DNA of 64,000 nucleotides. Source: Salinarimonas soli (GTDB taxonomy: Bacteria > Pseudomonadota > Alphaproteobacteria > Rhizobiales > Beijerinckiaceae). The notes under the pieces were generated by a model that saw only the letters and a list, made by a program, of their open reading frames with translations, did not search any database and had not been told where the DNA came from. A program made the position numbers and the translations under genes. Positions 47,384 to 57,259 of this stretch are shown in pieces; the stretch's first letter is position 1, and each line of letters starts with the position of its first letter. The stretch covers positions 62,001 to 126,000 of the forward strand of contig NZ_VUOA01000018.1 of assembly GCF_008386575.1 (NCBI RefSeq), in the 5' to 3' direction.

Positions 47384-48748
47384 TCAGCCGTCGCGCCGAC
47401 CGAACGCCTCAAGTCCCGCGAGCCGTTCCAGCCCCTCCTTCAGCCGCGCCCGCGACGGCGTACCGGCAAGGCACAGCCGCACATGATCGGTGCCGCCCCG
47501 TCCCACGGCGAAGACGCCGCCCGGGACCACCTCGACGCCGAGCGCGGATGCTGCCGCGGCCGCCCCGTCCGCCTCGCCGGACACTGGCCACCAGAGATGA
47601 GGACCCGGCGCTCCGATCCGCCGTCCGCGCCCGAGCGTCGAGAACGCCAGGCGATGGCGGGTGGCCACCTCCTCGCGCTGGCGGCGCACGAGGCTGTCGG
47701 CCTCGCCGCTCTCGATGAGGGAGACGGCGAGGGCCGAGACGAGGGGCGACACCCCCCACGCGGTCAGGTGGATGTCGCGGGCGAGCTCCGGCAGGATCGG
47801 GTGGCCACCCGTGAGCCAGCCGAAGCGCAGGCCCGGCGCCACGGATTTCGACAGGCTGGAGGCGATCACAGCGCGCTCCCAGCACCCTGCCGCGACCGTC
47901 CCCTCGTCCACGAGCGGGCCGTAGACGTCGTCCTCGACGAGGGCGAGCCCCGCCGCGCGGATCACCTCGGCCAGGGCGCGGCGGCGGTTCGCGCCCATGA
48001 CGGCCCCCGTGGGATTTTGGAGCGCCGGGACGAGGACGACGACGCGGGCGCTCGTGGCACGCGCGGCCCGCAGCAATCCCTCCGGCTCGACGCCCTCGCC
48101 GTCGAGCGGTACGGGGTGGAGGCGCAGGCCGAGCGAACGCGCGGCGGCCTTCACGCCCGGCGCGGCGAGCGCCTCGCACAGGACGTCTCCGCCCCGGCCG
48201 GCAAGGCCGAGCAGCGCCACGGTGAGCGCCTGCTGGGCGCCAGCACAGGCCACGATCTCGGCGGACCGCAGCCGGAGCGAGCGCCGCTCCATGAAGCGGG
48301 CGATGGCAAGGCGGGCGCGCGCAAGATCGCCCGCGCCAGGATAGAGGCCGGCGCGACGCAGCACGTCCGCGGGCAGCATCCGCAGATGCGCCTCGATCGC
48401 CTCGCCCGCGAGGTCCGCCGGCACGTTGGTCGAGAGGTCGATCCGCTCAGACGGATCGAGGCGCCCCAGCGCGAACAGCTCGGCCTCCCGGCTCTCGGCG
48501 AGGACGAAGGTGCCGCGCCCGACCTCCCCGCTGACAAGGCGGCGCCGGGTCGCCTCGCGGTAGGCCTCCGTCACGGTCGAGATCGTCAGCCCGAGGTCGA
48601 AGGCGAGCGCGCGATGGGTCGGCAGGCGATCCCCTGGCTTAAGGCGCCCGTCCGCGATCGCGCCGGCGATGGCCTCGGCCACCGCCTTGAAGAGCGGGAG
48701 CCGCCGTTCGCGGGCGAGCGCGTCGATGTCCGGGCGGTGCAGCAACAT
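47384..48748 (-). CDS. MocR-type regulator (GntR HTH fused to aminotransferase domain)
   Basis: 454 aa. GntR winged HTH in 10-75 (AIADGRLKPGDRLPTHRALAFDLGLTISTVTEAYREA), then an aminotransferase class I/II fold with PLP Lys in SSLSKSVAPGLRFGW. MocR proteins bind PLP-ligand adducts and switch adjacent genes. The divergently transcribed threonine/serine dehydratase gene (start 48826) is the likely target. ATG at 48748; a longer frame to 48796 would run into the operator region. Confidence 0.92.
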   Translation of the reverse strand: MLLHRPDIDALARERRLPLFKAVAEAIAGAIADGRLKPGDRLPTHRALAFDLGLTISTVTEAYREATRRRLVSGEVGRGTFVLAESREAELFALGRLDPSERIDLSTNVPADLAGEAIEAHLRMLPADVLRRAGLYPGAGDLARARLAIARFMERRSLRLRSAEIVACAGAQQALTVALLGLAGRGGDVLCEALAAPGVKAAARSLGLRLHPVPLDGEGVEPEGLLRAARATSARVVVLVPALQNPTGAVMGANRRRALAEVIRAAGLALVEDDVYGPLVDEGTVAAGCWERAVIASSLSKSVAPGLRFGWLTGGHPILPELARDIHLTAWGVSPLVSALAVSLIESGEADSLVRRQREEVATRHRLAFSTLGRGRRIGAPGPHLWWPVSGEADGAAAAASALGVEVVPGGVFAVGRGGTDHVRLCLAGTPSRARLKEGLERLAGLEAFGRRDG

Positions 48749-48825
48749 TGTGACCCAGACAATACTTTGATTGACCAGGACAATCAACGTGACCACCCTG
48801 GGGTCACCGTCCTAACGGAGGCCCG
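48749..48825. promoter_or_regulatory. MocR/dehydratase divergent control region with paired repeats
   Basis: TTGATTG-N7-CAATCAA (48767-48787) and GTGACC-N7-GGTCAC (48789-48807) are two neighbouring inverted repeats. A further GTGACC lies at 48750. MocR proteins usually bind two spaced repeats, as here. Confidence 0.7.
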
Positions 48826-49797
48826 ATGTTCTCCCGACCCGACCTCGACTGCGCCGCCACCCTGATCCACGCGATCATGCCGCCGACTCCGCAATATGCC
48901 TGGCCGCTGCTGCGCCGCCGCTACGGCGTGGAGATCGTGGTGAAGCACGAGAACCACACGCCGACGGGAGCTTTCAAGGTGCGGGGCGGAATCGTCTACA
49001 TGGACCGGCTCGTTCGCGAGCGGCCGCAGGTGCGCGGCGTCGTGAGCGCGACGCGGGGCAACCATGGCCAGAGCCTCGCCTTCGCGGGCGAGCGCTTCGG
49101 CGTGCCGGTCACCATCGTCGTGCCCCAGGGGAACGCGGCGGAGAAGAACGAAGCCATGCGGGGCTTCGGCGCCGAGCTCATCGAGGCGGGCGCCGATTTC
49201 GACGAGGCCAAGGCGATCGCGGCGGGGCTCGCCGCGGAGCGCGGTCTCGAATACGCGCCGCCCTTCCACGAGGACTTGGTGCTTGGGGTTGCGACCTACG
49301 GTCTCGAGCTGTTCCAGGCCCATCCGGATCTCGACACCGTCTATGTCCCCATCGGCGGCGGCTCGGGCATCTGCGGGCTGATCCGGGCCCGCGATCTCCT
49401 GGGACTCAAGACACGCATCGTCGGCGTCGTCTCCGAGCGGTTCGATGCCTATGCGCGCTCCTTTGAATGCGGCGCGATCGTCTCCACCGACGCCGCCTTC
49501 ACCTTCGCCGACGGCATGGCGGTGCGTTGCCCGGTGCCGGCCTCCTTCGACGTGATCCGCGCGGGCGCCGAGCGGATCGTGCGGGTGTGCGATCCGTCCA
49601 TCGCCGCGGCGATCCGCGTGCTGCACGAGGACACGCACAATCTGGCTGAGGGTGCGGGCGCGGCCTCCCTCGCGGCGCTCGCCGCCGAGAGCGAATCTAT
49701 GCGCGGCCGCAAGGTTGGCGTGATCCTGTGCGGCGGCAACATCGACCGGGCCTGGGCGGCCCGGATCCTCGCGGGCGAGCTGCCGATGGCGGCCTGA
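48826..49797 (+). CDS. Threonine/serine dehydratase-like PLP enzyme
   Basis: 323 aa, fold-type II. PLP Lys in TPTGAFKVRGG near 47-57, RGNHGQSLAFAG, phosphate loop GGGSGICGL, and NLAEGAGAASLAAL. No C-terminal ACT domain, so it is a catabolic or serine/threonine-like type without allosteric site. It might act on serine, threonine or a related hydroxy amino acid; MocR control next door favours an amino-acid or osmolyte catabolic role. Confidence 0.9.
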   Translation: MFSRPDLDCAATLIHAIMPPTPQYAWPLLRRRYGVEIVVKHENHTPTGAFKVRGGIVYMDRLVRERPQVRGVVSATRGNHGQSLAFAGERFGVPVTIVVPQGNAAEKNEAMRGFGAELIEAGADFDEAKAIAAGLAAERGLEYAPPFHEDLVLGVATYGLELFQAHPDLDTVYVPIGGGSGICGLIRARDLLGLKTRIVGVVSERFDAYARSFECGAIVSTDAAFTFADGMAVRCPVPASFDVIRAGAERIVRVCDPSIAAAIRVLHEDTHNLAEGAGAASLAALAAESESMRGRKVGVILCGGNIDRAWAARILAGELPMAA

Positions 49798-49962
49798 GGC
49801 GTGCGCAGTCTAGAGGGATTGTAAGGAACAGGCTCTTTAGAACCGTTTTAAGTTATTGATCCATATGCGTTTTTTGTTGACGGGCGAAGCCGGGCCGCGT
49901 CATAGCTCCGTCGTTCCAAGCCACGGAGGCCTTGACCCTCCGCTGGACGAGAGAGGATCGAC

Positions 49963-51000
49963 ATGCCCAACGCTTCCTTCGTGCGTCGCTCGCTTCTGGC
50001 CGCCCTCGCCGGCTGCGCCATGCTCGGCGCCGCCGCGCCCGCATCGGCCCAAGGGGTCGTCAACGTCTACACGAACCGCGAGCCCGGGCTCTACTCGGCG
50101 ACCCTCGACGAGTTCACGAAGGCCACGGGCATCAAGGTCAACGCCATCTTCTCCGAGCAGGGCCTTGCCGAGCGCATCCGTGCCGAGGGCGCGAACAGCC
50201 CCGCCGACGTGCTGATCACCGTCGATATCGGCCGGCTGCAGGAGGCCGTGGACCTGGGCATCGCCCAGCCGCTCCAGTCCAAGGAGCTGCAGCAGAACAT
50301 TCCGGCGCAGTTCCGCGATCCGGACGGCCTGTGGCACGCCCTTAGCCTCCGCGCCCGCACCGTCTACGCCTCGAAGGACCGGGTGACCGACAAGGCGATC
50401 ACCTATGAAGGCCTCGCCGACCCGAAGTGGAAGGGCAAGATCTGCACCCGCTCCTTCCAGCACCAGTACAACATCGCGCTTGTCGCGGCCTTCATCGTGA
50501 AGCACGGCGAGGCCAAGACGGAGGAGTGGCTGCGCGGCGTGAAGGCGAACCTCGCCAAGCGCCCCTCTGGCGGCGACCGCGACGTGGCCAAGGACATCCT
50601 GGCGGGCGTCTGCGACATCGGCCTGGGCAACCAGTACTATGTCGGCCTCATGCGCGAGGGCCAGAACGCCGACCAGAAGAAGTGGGGCGAGGCGATCAAC
50701 GTGATCCTGCCCACCTTCGAGAACGGCGGCACGCACATCAACGTGTCGGGCGCGGTGCTCACCAAGAACGCGCCGAACCGCGAGAACGCGGTCAAGCTCA
50801 TCGAGTACATGACCACCCCGGAGGCCCAGCGGGTCTTCGCCGACATAAACTATGAGTACCCGGTGCGCCCCGGCATCCCGGTCAACAAGCTCGTGGCCTC
50901 CTTCGGAGACCTGAAGCCTGACTCGATGACCGTCGCCGAGCTGGCGAAGATGCGCGGCAAGGCAGCCGAGCTCGTCGATAAGGTCGGCGTCGACCGCTGA
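49963..51000 (+). CDS. Iron(III) ABC transporter substrate-binding protein (FbpA/FutA-like)
   Basis: 345 aa. Signal peptide ends ASAQ near residue 30. GVVNVYTNREPGLYSATLDEF starts the mature domain; GLGNQYYVGLM carries the tandem Tyr225-Tyr226 iron ligands of FbpA-type proteins. It binds Fe(III) in the periplasm for the permease encoded next. No ATPase gene follows in this window. Confidence 0.93.
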   Translation: MPNASFVRRSLLAALAGCAMLGAAAPASAQGVVNVYTNREPGLYSATLDEFTKATGIKVNAIFSEQGLAERIRAEGANSPADVLITVDIGRLQEAVDLGIAQPLQSKELQQNIPAQFRDPDGLWHALSLRARTVYASKDRVTDKAITYEGLADPKWKGKICTRSFQHQYNIALVAAFIVKHGEAKTEEWLRGVKANLAKRPSGGDRDVAKDILAGVCDIGLGNQYYVGLMREGQNADQKKWGEAINVILPTFENGGTHINVSGAVLTKNAPNRENAVKLIEYMTTPEAQRVFADINYEYPVRPGIPVNKLVASFGDLKPDSMTVAELAKMRGKAAELVDKVGVDR

Positions 51001-51010
51001 CCCGCATCGC

Positions 51011-51032
51011 CCCCGCCCCGACCGGGGCGGGG
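51011..51032. terminator. GC hairpin between binding protein and permease genes
   Basis: CCCCGCCCC-GACC-GGGGCGGGG: perfect 9-bp stem just after the binding-protein stop. No T-run follows. It may stabilise the upstream message or attenuate permease expression, giving the binding protein in excess. Confidence 0.55.
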
Positions 51033-51066
51033 ATCCACGCAGGCCGCCATGCACCGGCCCATCGAG

Positions 51067-51094
51067 ACCTCTCCCCGCGCCCCGGGGAGAGGTG
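51067..51094. repeat. CTCTCCCC/GGGGAGAG palindrome
   Basis: ACCTCTCCCCGCGCCCCGGGGAGAGGTG, a near-perfect hairpin in the gap before the iron permease gene; same family as 39761-39942. Confidence 0.7.
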
Positions 51095-51117
51095 AACGCG
51101 TTTCCGGCGTCGCCCAC

Positions 51118-52815
51118 ATGATCAGCACAGCGCTCACCCGGCCTCGCATCTGGCGCACCACCCTCCCCCGCGGCGTTCCGGCCTGGGCCGTCGCCGTGGC
51201 GGTCGCGGTCGCAGGGCTCGTAGTCGCGCCCCTCGTCTCCCTCGTGCTGACGGCCCTCTCGGCCGATCTCAGCGGCTGGGCGCGGCTTGCCGCGGACGTG
51301 CTGCCCGTGGCGCTCATGGAGACCGCGAGCCTGCTCCTCGGCGTCGCCGTCGTCACCGGCGTCGTCGGCATCGGGACTGCCTGGCTCGTCACGGCTCATT
51401 GCTTCCCCGGCCGCAGGGTCCTGGCCTGGCTCCTGCCCCTGCCGCTCGCCGTCCCGGCCTACATCACGGCCTATATCTACGTGGAGATCTTCGACGCCGC
51501 CGGGCCGGTCCAGATGGCGCTGCGCGGATGGCTCGGGTTCCGCTCGCGGGGCGAGTACTGGTTCCCGGAGATCCGATCGCTCGGCGGCTGCATCCTCGTG
51601 ATGTCGGCGGTGCTCTACCCTTACGTCTATCTCAGCGCGCGGGCGATGTTCCTCACCCAGAGCGCCTGCATGATGGAGGTGGCGCGCACCCTCGGCGCGG
51701 GCCGTTTCGAGCTGTTTCGCACCGTGGCGCTTCCCCTCGCCCGCCCCGCCCTCGCGGTCGGGCTTTCGCTCGCGCTCCTGGAGGCGCTGAACGACATCGG
51801 CGCCAGCGAATATCTAGGCGTGCGCACCCTCACCGTGTCGATCTACACGACCTGGCTCAACCGGGGCTCGCTCGGCGGCGCGGCTCAGATCGCCTGCGTG
51901 ATGCTCGTCGTGGTGCTGGGGCTCATCTGGCTGGAGCGGCACGGGCGCGCCGACCGCCGCTACGGGCTCTCCACCCGGCGCCCGCGGGTCGCGCAGCCGA
52001 CCCCGCTCACCCCCGGCGGCGGCCTCCTCGCGGCCCTCGCCTGCGCCATCCCGGTGGCGCTCGGCTTCGGCCTCCCCTTCGGCTTTCTCGTGCGCGAGAT
52101 CATGTCGCGCGGGCTCGTGGCGCAGATCGACGCCGCGTTCCTCCGTCACCTCGGCACCACCGTCGGCCTTGCCTTCGCCGCGACCCTGGCGGCGCTCGCG
52201 CTCGCCGTCGTCGTGGTGACAGCCGCACGATTCGCGCGCCACCGGCTCACCGAAGCTACGCGGGCCATCGCGGGGGTCGGCTACGCGGTGCCCGGGACCG
52301 TGCTGGCGCTCGGGCTCCTGGGGCCCCTCGTCACCTTCGACGAGGGCCTCAACGCCGTGTGGCGCTGGGCGACGGGCGGGCGGTTGGGGCTCGTCGTCAT
52401 GGGCTCCGCGGCGGGCCTCGTGATCGCCTATGTCATCCGCTTCCTGCCCATCGCCACGGGATCGCTCGGCGCCGGCCTCGACCGGGTCTCGGCGGGGATC
52501 GAGGACGCCGCCCGGACGCTGGGCGCGCGGCCGCGCGAGCTTGTGATGCGGGTGCAGCTGCCGCTCCTGCGGCCGGCTCTGGCGAGCGCGGGCCTCCTGG
52601 TGTTCGTCGACACCCTCAAGGAGCTGCCCGCCACGCTGCTCTTGCGCCCGCTCAACGTCGAGACCCTCGCGACGCTCGTCTACGGGCACGCCTCCCGGGG
52701 CGCATTCGAGGACGGGGCGCTCGCCGCGATGGTGATCGTGCTCGTGGGCCTCTGGCCCGTCATGCGCCTCACGCGGGGCGCGGAGGCTCGGATGCGCGCG
52801 GCACCCGCGGGCTGA
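51118..52815 (+). CDS. Iron ABC transporter permease (FbpB-like, two fused domains)
   Basis: 565 aa with about 12 transmembrane helices. Two ABC permease EAA-type loops: MEVARTLGAGRFELFRTVALPLARP (first half) and IEDAARTLGARPRELVMRVQLPLLRP (second half). Forms the channel for Fe(III) with the binding protein upstream. The ATPase partner is not adjacent. Start ATG at 51118 follows the palindrome; earlier starts lie inside it. Confidence 0.92.
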   Translation: MISTALTRPRIWRTTLPRGVPAWAVAVAVAVAGLVVAPLVSLVLTALSADLSGWARLAADVLPVALMETASLLLGVAVVTGVVGIGTAWLVTAHCFPGRRVLAWLLPLPLAVPAYITAYIYVEIFDAAGPVQMALRGWLGFRSRGEYWFPEIRSLGGCILVMSAVLYPYVYLSARAMFLTQSACMMEVARTLGAGRFELFRTVALPLARPALAVGLSLALLEALNDIGASEYLGVRTLTVSIYTTWLNRGSLGGAAQIACVMLVVVLGLIWLERHGRADRRYGLSTRRPRVAQPTPLTPGGGLLAALACAIPVALGFGLPFGFLVREIMSRGLVAQIDAAFLRHLGTTVGLAFAATLAALALAVVVVTAARFARHRLTEATRAIAGVGYAVPGTVLALGLLGPLVTFDEGLNAVWRWATGGRLGLVVMGSAAGLVIAYVIRFLPIATGSLGAGLDRVSAGIEDAARTLGARPRELVMRVQLPLLRPALASAGLLVFVDTLKELPATLLLRPLNVETLATLVYGHASRGAFEDGALAAMVIVLVGLWPVMRLTRGAEARMRAAPAG

Positions 52816-52855
52816 AGCCCTCCCCCGCACCGGCCGGGAGAGGGCACCGGCCGGT

Positions 52856-53530
52856 TCAGGCCGCGGCGCTCTGCGCGAGATCGACGCGGAACTCGGCGTC
52901 TGTCTTGGCCTTGATCTCGTCGAGCGACACGCCGGGCGCCAGCTCGACGAGCGCCATCCCGCCGTCGCCCCGCTTGTCGACGGTGAAGACCCCGAGATCC
53001 GTCACCACGAGGTCCACGACGCGAGCGCCCGTGAGCGGAAGCGAGCAGCTCTTGAGGAGCTTCGGCGCCTCGCTGCCGTCCTTGTTCTTCGCCACGTGCT
53101 CCATCACCACGACGACGCGCTTGACGCCCGCCACGAGGTCCATGGCGCCGCCCATGCCCTTCACCATCTTGCCGGGGATCATCCAGTTGGCGAGGTCGCC
53201 GTTGCTCGCCACCTGCATGGCACCGAGGATCGACAGGTCGATGTGCCCGCCGCGGATCATCGCGAAGGAATCCGCCGAGGAGAAGAAGCTGGAGGTCGGC
53301 AGCTGGGTGATGGTCTGCTTGCCGGCGTTGATGAGATCCGGATCCTCCTCGCCCTCATAGGGGAAGGGGCCCATCCCGAGCATGCCGTTCTCGGACTGCA
53401 GCTGCACCGAGATGCCGGGCGGGATGTAGTTCGACACCAGCGTCGGGATGCCGATGCCGAGATTGACGTAGAAGCCGTCCTTCAATTCCTTGGCGGCGCG
53501 GGCCGCCATGTCGTCACGGGTCCAGGGCAT
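52856..53530 (-). CDS. scoB: 3-oxoacid CoA-transferase subunit B
   Basis: 224 aa. [16 protein letters not shown] and [14 protein letters not shown] with catalytic Glu47 (the residue that forms the CoA thioester). With subunit A it transfers CoA from succinyl-CoA to acetoacetate or a related 3-oxoacid. The gap to scoA is 10 bases. Convergent with the iron permease gene. Confidence 0.93.
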   Translation of the reverse strand: MPWTRDDMAARAAKELKDGFYVNLGIGIPTLVSNYIPPGISVQLQSENGMLGMGPFPYEGEEDPDLINAGKQTITQLPTSSFFSSADSFAMIRGGHIDLSILGAMQVASNGDLANWMIPGKMVKGMGGAMDLVAGVKRVVVVMEHVAKNKDGSEAPKLLKSCSLPLTGARVVDLVVTDLGVFTVDKRGDGGMALVELAPGVSLDEIKAKTDAEFRVDLAQSAAA

Positions 53531-53540
53531 GGGTGCCTCC

Positions 53541-54245
53541 TCAGGCCGCGCGCTTGCGGGTGGTGCGGTTTTCGATGTGCTTCTTCGTGTCGGCGACATG
53601 GATCATGCGCTTCACGAAAACGCCGGGCGTATGGATGTGATCCGGGTCGATCTCGCCCGGCTCCACGAGGTTCTCGACCTCCGCGATCGTCATGCGGGCC
53701 GCGGTGGCCATCATCGGGTTGAAGTTGCGGGCCGTCTTGCGGAACACGAGGTTGCCCTCGGTGTCGCCCGTCCAGGCGTGCACCAGGGAGACGTCGGCGA
53801 CGATGCCCCGCTCCATGACGTAGAGCTCGCCGTCGAACTCGCGAACCTCCTTGCCCTCGGCGATCATGGTGCCCACGCCCGTCTTGGTGAAGAAGGCGGG
53901 GATCCCAGCGCCACCCGCGCGGATGCGCTCGGCGAGCGTGCCCTGGGGGGTGAATTCCAGCTCCAGCTCGCCCGAGAGGTACTGCTTGGCGAAGATCTTG
54001 TTCTCGCCCACGTAGGAGCTGATCATCTTGCGGATCTGGCGCGTCTCGAGCAGGAGACCAAGGCCGACCCCGTCGACGCCCGCGTTGTTCGATACCACCG
54101 TGAGATCCTTGACGCCCGACTGCCGCACGGCGTCGATCAGCACCTCGGGGATGCCGCACAGGCCGAATCCGCCGGCCATGATCGTCATCCCGTCCTTGAG
54201 GACGCCGGCGAGAGCCTCCGTGGCGTCCGCGTAAACCTTCTTCAT
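53541..54245 (-). CDS. scoA: 3-oxoacid CoA-transferase subunit A
   Basis: 234 aa. The CoA-binding glycine loop [13 protein letters not shown] is near 25-37, followed by [16 protein letters not shown]. Partner of subunit B. ATG at 54245 with GGAGGGG about 6 bases before; the long upstream extension is a shadow of the divergent region. The pair could finish catabolism of 3-oxoacids made by the 34.9-44.7 kb pathway, although the distance argues for separate control. Confidence 0.93.
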   Translation of the reverse strand: MKKVYADATEALAGVLKDGMTIMAGGFGLCGIPEVLIDAVRQSGVKDLTVVSNNAGVDGVGLGLLLETRQIRKMISSYVGENKIFAKQYLSGELELEFTPQGTLAERIRAGGAGIPAFFTKTGVGTMIAEGKEVREFDGELYVMERGIVADVSLVHAWTGDTEGNLVFRKTARNFNPMMATAARMTIAEVENLVEPGEIDPDHIHTPGVFVKRMIHVADTKKHIENRTTRKRAA

Positions 54246-54594
54246 CGAGCCCCTCCGAACGCGTGCGCGGCATGGCGGGCACGGGGTCGCGCCGCAGGCC
54301 GCGAGGTCCCACGTGACTTCCCCGGCGGAACGGGGATTGTCAAGATCGCGCACGCGCGAGCGGGCTGGGGATGGGTGCCCGGTCCGCCGCACGAATGCCG
54401 TGTTTGTAGCGTCTTGGAGGAGCCGAACCAGCGGCAAGGGCCGCGGATCATGCGTCCGCGCTGCCGCCGGTCAACGGGGGCTCGCTGGACGAGAAGGCCG
54501 TCAGCCGCCGAGGACTCCGCCCGCGGAGGCCCTTCGCCCGTTTCAGTTTCCGGGGCTCTCGTCCGAGCGGCCCCCTTCCGGACGAAACCGCTCG
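54246..54594. promoter_or_regulatory. Divergent promoter stretch between scoA and the AsmA-family gene
   Basis: 349 GC-rich bases with no convincing gene; open frames here are weak and of shadow composition. It should hold the promoters of scoAB (left) and the AsmA-family gene (right). I see no clear operator. Confidence 0.4.
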
Positions 54595-56463
54595 ATGAAC
54601 CGTCGCTTCCTCCCGTTCGTTCTCGCCCTGGGCCTCGGTGCCCTCGGCATCGCCCTCGCGCCCTGGACCGTGTCCACGAGCGCCATGGTGGAGCGCATCG
54701 ACGGGCAGATCCAGGACCTGTTTGGGCTCGACCTCGACGTGAAGGGACGCAGCACCATCGCGTTCCTGCCGGTGCCCCGCGTGAAATTCGAGGATTTCAG
54801 CCTTAAGACCCTGGACGGCGCGCCCGTGATCGAAGGCGGCCTCCTTCGCGGCGAGCTGCGGGTGCTGCCGCTCTTGTTCGGGCGCCTCGAGCTCGCCGAG
54901 GTGTCTATCACCTATTCCAAGATCCGCGTCGAGCTGGACGCCGAGGGCGCAAGCCCGTGGTCCAAGCCGATCGCCGGGCTGAAGCGCATGGTTGAGCGCG
55001 GGCGTTTCGTGGGCCGCTCCCCCGTCGAGCGGCTCGTCGTCAACCAGTCGAGCCTCACGGCGCGCGACGCGCGCACGGGCTCGACGAGCACCTTCGACGA
55101 CATCAACCTGCTCCTCAGCTGGCCGTCGGCCGACAGCGCGTTCGACATGGGCGGCACCTTCCGCTGGCGCGGTGAGCTCGTCACGGTCGCGATCGCGGAC
55201 GTCAATCCGCATCTGCTCATGGCCGGGCGCACGAGCGAGCTGTCGGCGCGCGTGAGCGGACCAGGAGCCCGGCTCGTGCTCACGGGAACGGCCCGGGGCG
55301 GCACGGACGTTCGCGTGACCGGCCAGTCCAGCCTGGAGATCAAGTCGGCTCGAGACTTCGCACGCTGGAGCGGCGCTGAGCTGCCGCTCGCTCCCATGGT
55401 CGATCTGTTCGGCCTCGAGGGCGCCTTCGACGCCCGGCGCGAGTCGGTGTCGTGGCGCGAGGTTCGCGTCACGCTCGGCCCAGACACCCTCGACGGCGCG
55501 CTCGTGGCACGGCTCGACAAAGGGCGGCTCGCGCTGAACGGGACGCTCGCGGCCGAGCGCCTCGATCTGACGCCCTTCGTCGCGCCTCTCGTCCAGGCCC
55601 AAACTGCGTCCGGCCCCTGGAGCGGCGACGACCTGAGCCTCGATGCGCAGACGCGGGCCGATCTCGACTTGAGGGTCTCGGCCACGGCGGCGCGCGCGGG
55701 GGCGCTCCGCCTGGAGGATCTGGCGCTCAGCGTTCAGGTGAAGGCCGGACGCATCGAGGCGTCGCTTGGCCGCTCCACCCTCAACCGAGGGTCCGTGCGG
55801 GCTCGCCTCGCCCTCCTGTCGACGCCGCAGGGCGTCGACCTCAAGACGCAGGGCACCTTCGAGCGCGTCGACATCGCCGGCCTGATGAGCGACATCGGCC
55901 AGGGACGCTGGATGTCCGGGACGGCGCAGGGCCAGTTCAACCTCGACGGTCTCGGGCCCTCGCCGGCCGAGCTCGTGTCCTCCCTGCACGGGCGCGCCGC
56001 CATGAACGTGCGGGCGGGCGAGCTCATCGGGATCGGCGTGCCCGAGGCGCTGCGCCGGGTCGAGCGCCGGCCCCTCTCGCTCGACTGGCGCAACGGGCGC
56101 ACCCCCTTCGACCAGCTCGGCGTCCAGCTCGCCGTCGCGAACGGCGTTGCCCTGGTGACCGAGGGCACCCTGTCGAGCCCCGCCGTGCGCGGCACCATCC
56201 AGGGCCGCCTCTCCATGGTGGATCGTATGGTCGCGGCGCGCGCCCTGTTCGAGGGCGTTCCGGCGCCTGCGGTCGCGGCCTCGGCCTCGCTGCCGCCCGC
56301 GCTCGCCTTCGATCTCGTGGGGCCGTGGACGGACGTCGCCGTGGTGCCCGACGCCAAGGCGCTCATCGAGCGCTCGGGCGCGGCACGCTCGCTTCTGCCC
56401 GAGATCCGGATCCACCCGGACGGTCACGACGCCATGCGCCAGCGCGAATCCGCGGCGCAGTGA
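54595..56463 (+). CDS. AsmA-family envelope protein
   Basis: 622 aa. An N-terminal membrane anchor (FLPFVLALGLGALGIALAPW) is followed by a long beta-rich periplasmic region with AsmA hallmarks: GLDLDVKGRSTIAFLPVPRVKFEDFSL at the start and GTAQGQFNLDGLGPSPAELVSSLHGRAAMNVRAGELIGI near 440-480. AsmA-like proteins shape the outer membrane, probably by phospholipid transport. Convergent with an ABC permease gene (7-base gap). Confidence 0.88.
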   Translation: MNRRFLPFVLALGLGALGIALAPWTVSTSAMVERIDGQIQDLFGLDLDVKGRSTIAFLPVPRVKFEDFSLKTLDGAPVIEGGLLRGELRVLPLLFGRLELAEVSITYSKIRVELDAEGASPWSKPIAGLKRMVERGRFVGRSPVERLVVNQSSLTARDARTGSTSTFDDINLLLSWPSADSAFDMGGTFRWRGELVTVAIADVNPHLLMAGRTSELSARVSGPGARLVLTGTARGGTDVRVTGQSSLEIKSARDFARWSGAELPLAPMVDLFGLEGAFDARRESVSWREVRVTLGPDTLDGALVARLDKGRLALNGTLAAERLDLTPFVAPLVQAQTASGPWSGDDLSLDAQTRADLDLRVSATAARAGALRLEDLALSVQVKAGRIEASLGRSTLNRGSVRARLALLSTPQGVDLKTQGTFERVDIAGLMSDIGQGRWMSGTAQGQFNLDGLGPSPAELVSSLHGRAAMNVRAGELIGIGVPEALRRVERRPLSLDWRNGRTPFDQLGVQLAVANGVALVTEGTLSSPAVRGTIQGRLSMVDRMVAARALFEGVPAPAVAASASLPPALAFDLVGPWTDVAVVPDAKALIERSGAARSLLPEIRIHPDGHDAMRQRESAAQ

Positions 56464-56470
56464 CGGGCGC

Positions 56471-57259
56471 TCAGCGGGCGGCCCGCCGCTTCGTGACGAG
56501 GGCAGCCGTGAGCAGGGCCAGGGTGACAAGGCCGATGAGGATCGTCGAGGCCGCGTTGATCTCCGGCGTCACCCCGAGACGGACCTGGCTGTAGATCCGC
56601 ATCGGCAGCGTCGTCGCGCCCGGTCCCGAGGTGAAGCTCGCGATGACGAGATCGTCGAGGGACAGGGTGAAGGCGAGCAGGAACCCCGCCACCACCGCGG
56701 GCGCGATCAGCGGCAGGGTCACGGTGAAGAATGCCCGCAGCGGCGTGGCGCCGAGATCCTGCGCGGCCTCCTCCAGGGAACGGTCGAACGCGACGAGGCG
56801 CGACTGCACAATCACGGCCACGAAGCAGAGCGTGAAGGTGGTGTGGGCCAGCATGATGGTCCAGAACCCGCGGTCGAGGCCGATCGCCACGAACAGCAGC
56901 AGCAGGGCGAGCCCCGTGATCACCTCGGGCATCACCATCGGGGCGTAGACGAGACCCGTGAACAGGGTGCGCCCGCGAAAGCGCCCATACCGGGTGAGCG
57001 CGACGGCCGCGAGCGTTCCAAGGACGGTGGCGAGGGCGGCCGAAACGAACGCGATGCGCACCGTCACCCAGGCGGCGTCCATGAGCGGCTGGTTTTGCAG
57101 GAGCGCGCCGTACCAGCGGGTCGAGAAGCCGCCCCAGACGGTGACGAGGCGCGAGTCGTTGAACGAGAAGATCACGAGGATCAGCATCGGCAGGTAGAGG
57201 AACGCGAAGCCGAGCGCGAGCGACGTGACGTTGAACCAGGTCAGGCGCCCTCCCCTCAT
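56471..57259 (-). CDS. Polyamine-type ABC transporter permease (PotC/PotI-like)
   Basis: 262 aa, six transmembrane helices. EAA loop LEEAAQDLGATPLRAFFTVTLPLIAP; LDDLVIASFTSGPGATTLPMRIYSQVRLGVTPEINA is typical of PotC/PotI. Last gene of a three-gene operon; its ATG overlaps the upstream permease stop. Works with the PotB/PotH-like permease and the ATPase to import putrescine, spermidine or a similar cation. Confidence 0.92.
   Translation of the reverse strand: MRGGRLTWFNVTSLALGFAFLYLPMLILVIFSFNDSRLVTVWGGFSTRWYGALLQNQPLMDAAWVTVRIAFVSAALATVLGTLAAVALTRYGRFRGRTLFTGLVYAPMVMPEVITGLALLLLFVAIGLDRGFWTIMLAHTTFTLCFVAVIVQSRLVAFDRSLEEAAQDLGATPLRAFFTVTLPLIAPAVVAGFLLAFTLSLDDLVIASFTSGPGATTLPMRIYSQVRLGVTPEINAASTILIGLVTLALLTAALVTKRRAAR

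Noticed and set aside
51011-51032. Intrinsic terminator fully separating the iron binding protein from its permease
   Set aside because: Stem is perfect but no T-run follows, so I keep it only as a possible attenuator rather than a true stop.
54448-56529. Minus-strand open frame of 693 codons opposite the AsmA-family gene
   Set aside because: Arg/Gly/Ala-rich antisense shadow; the AsmA frame has signal anchor and family motifs.
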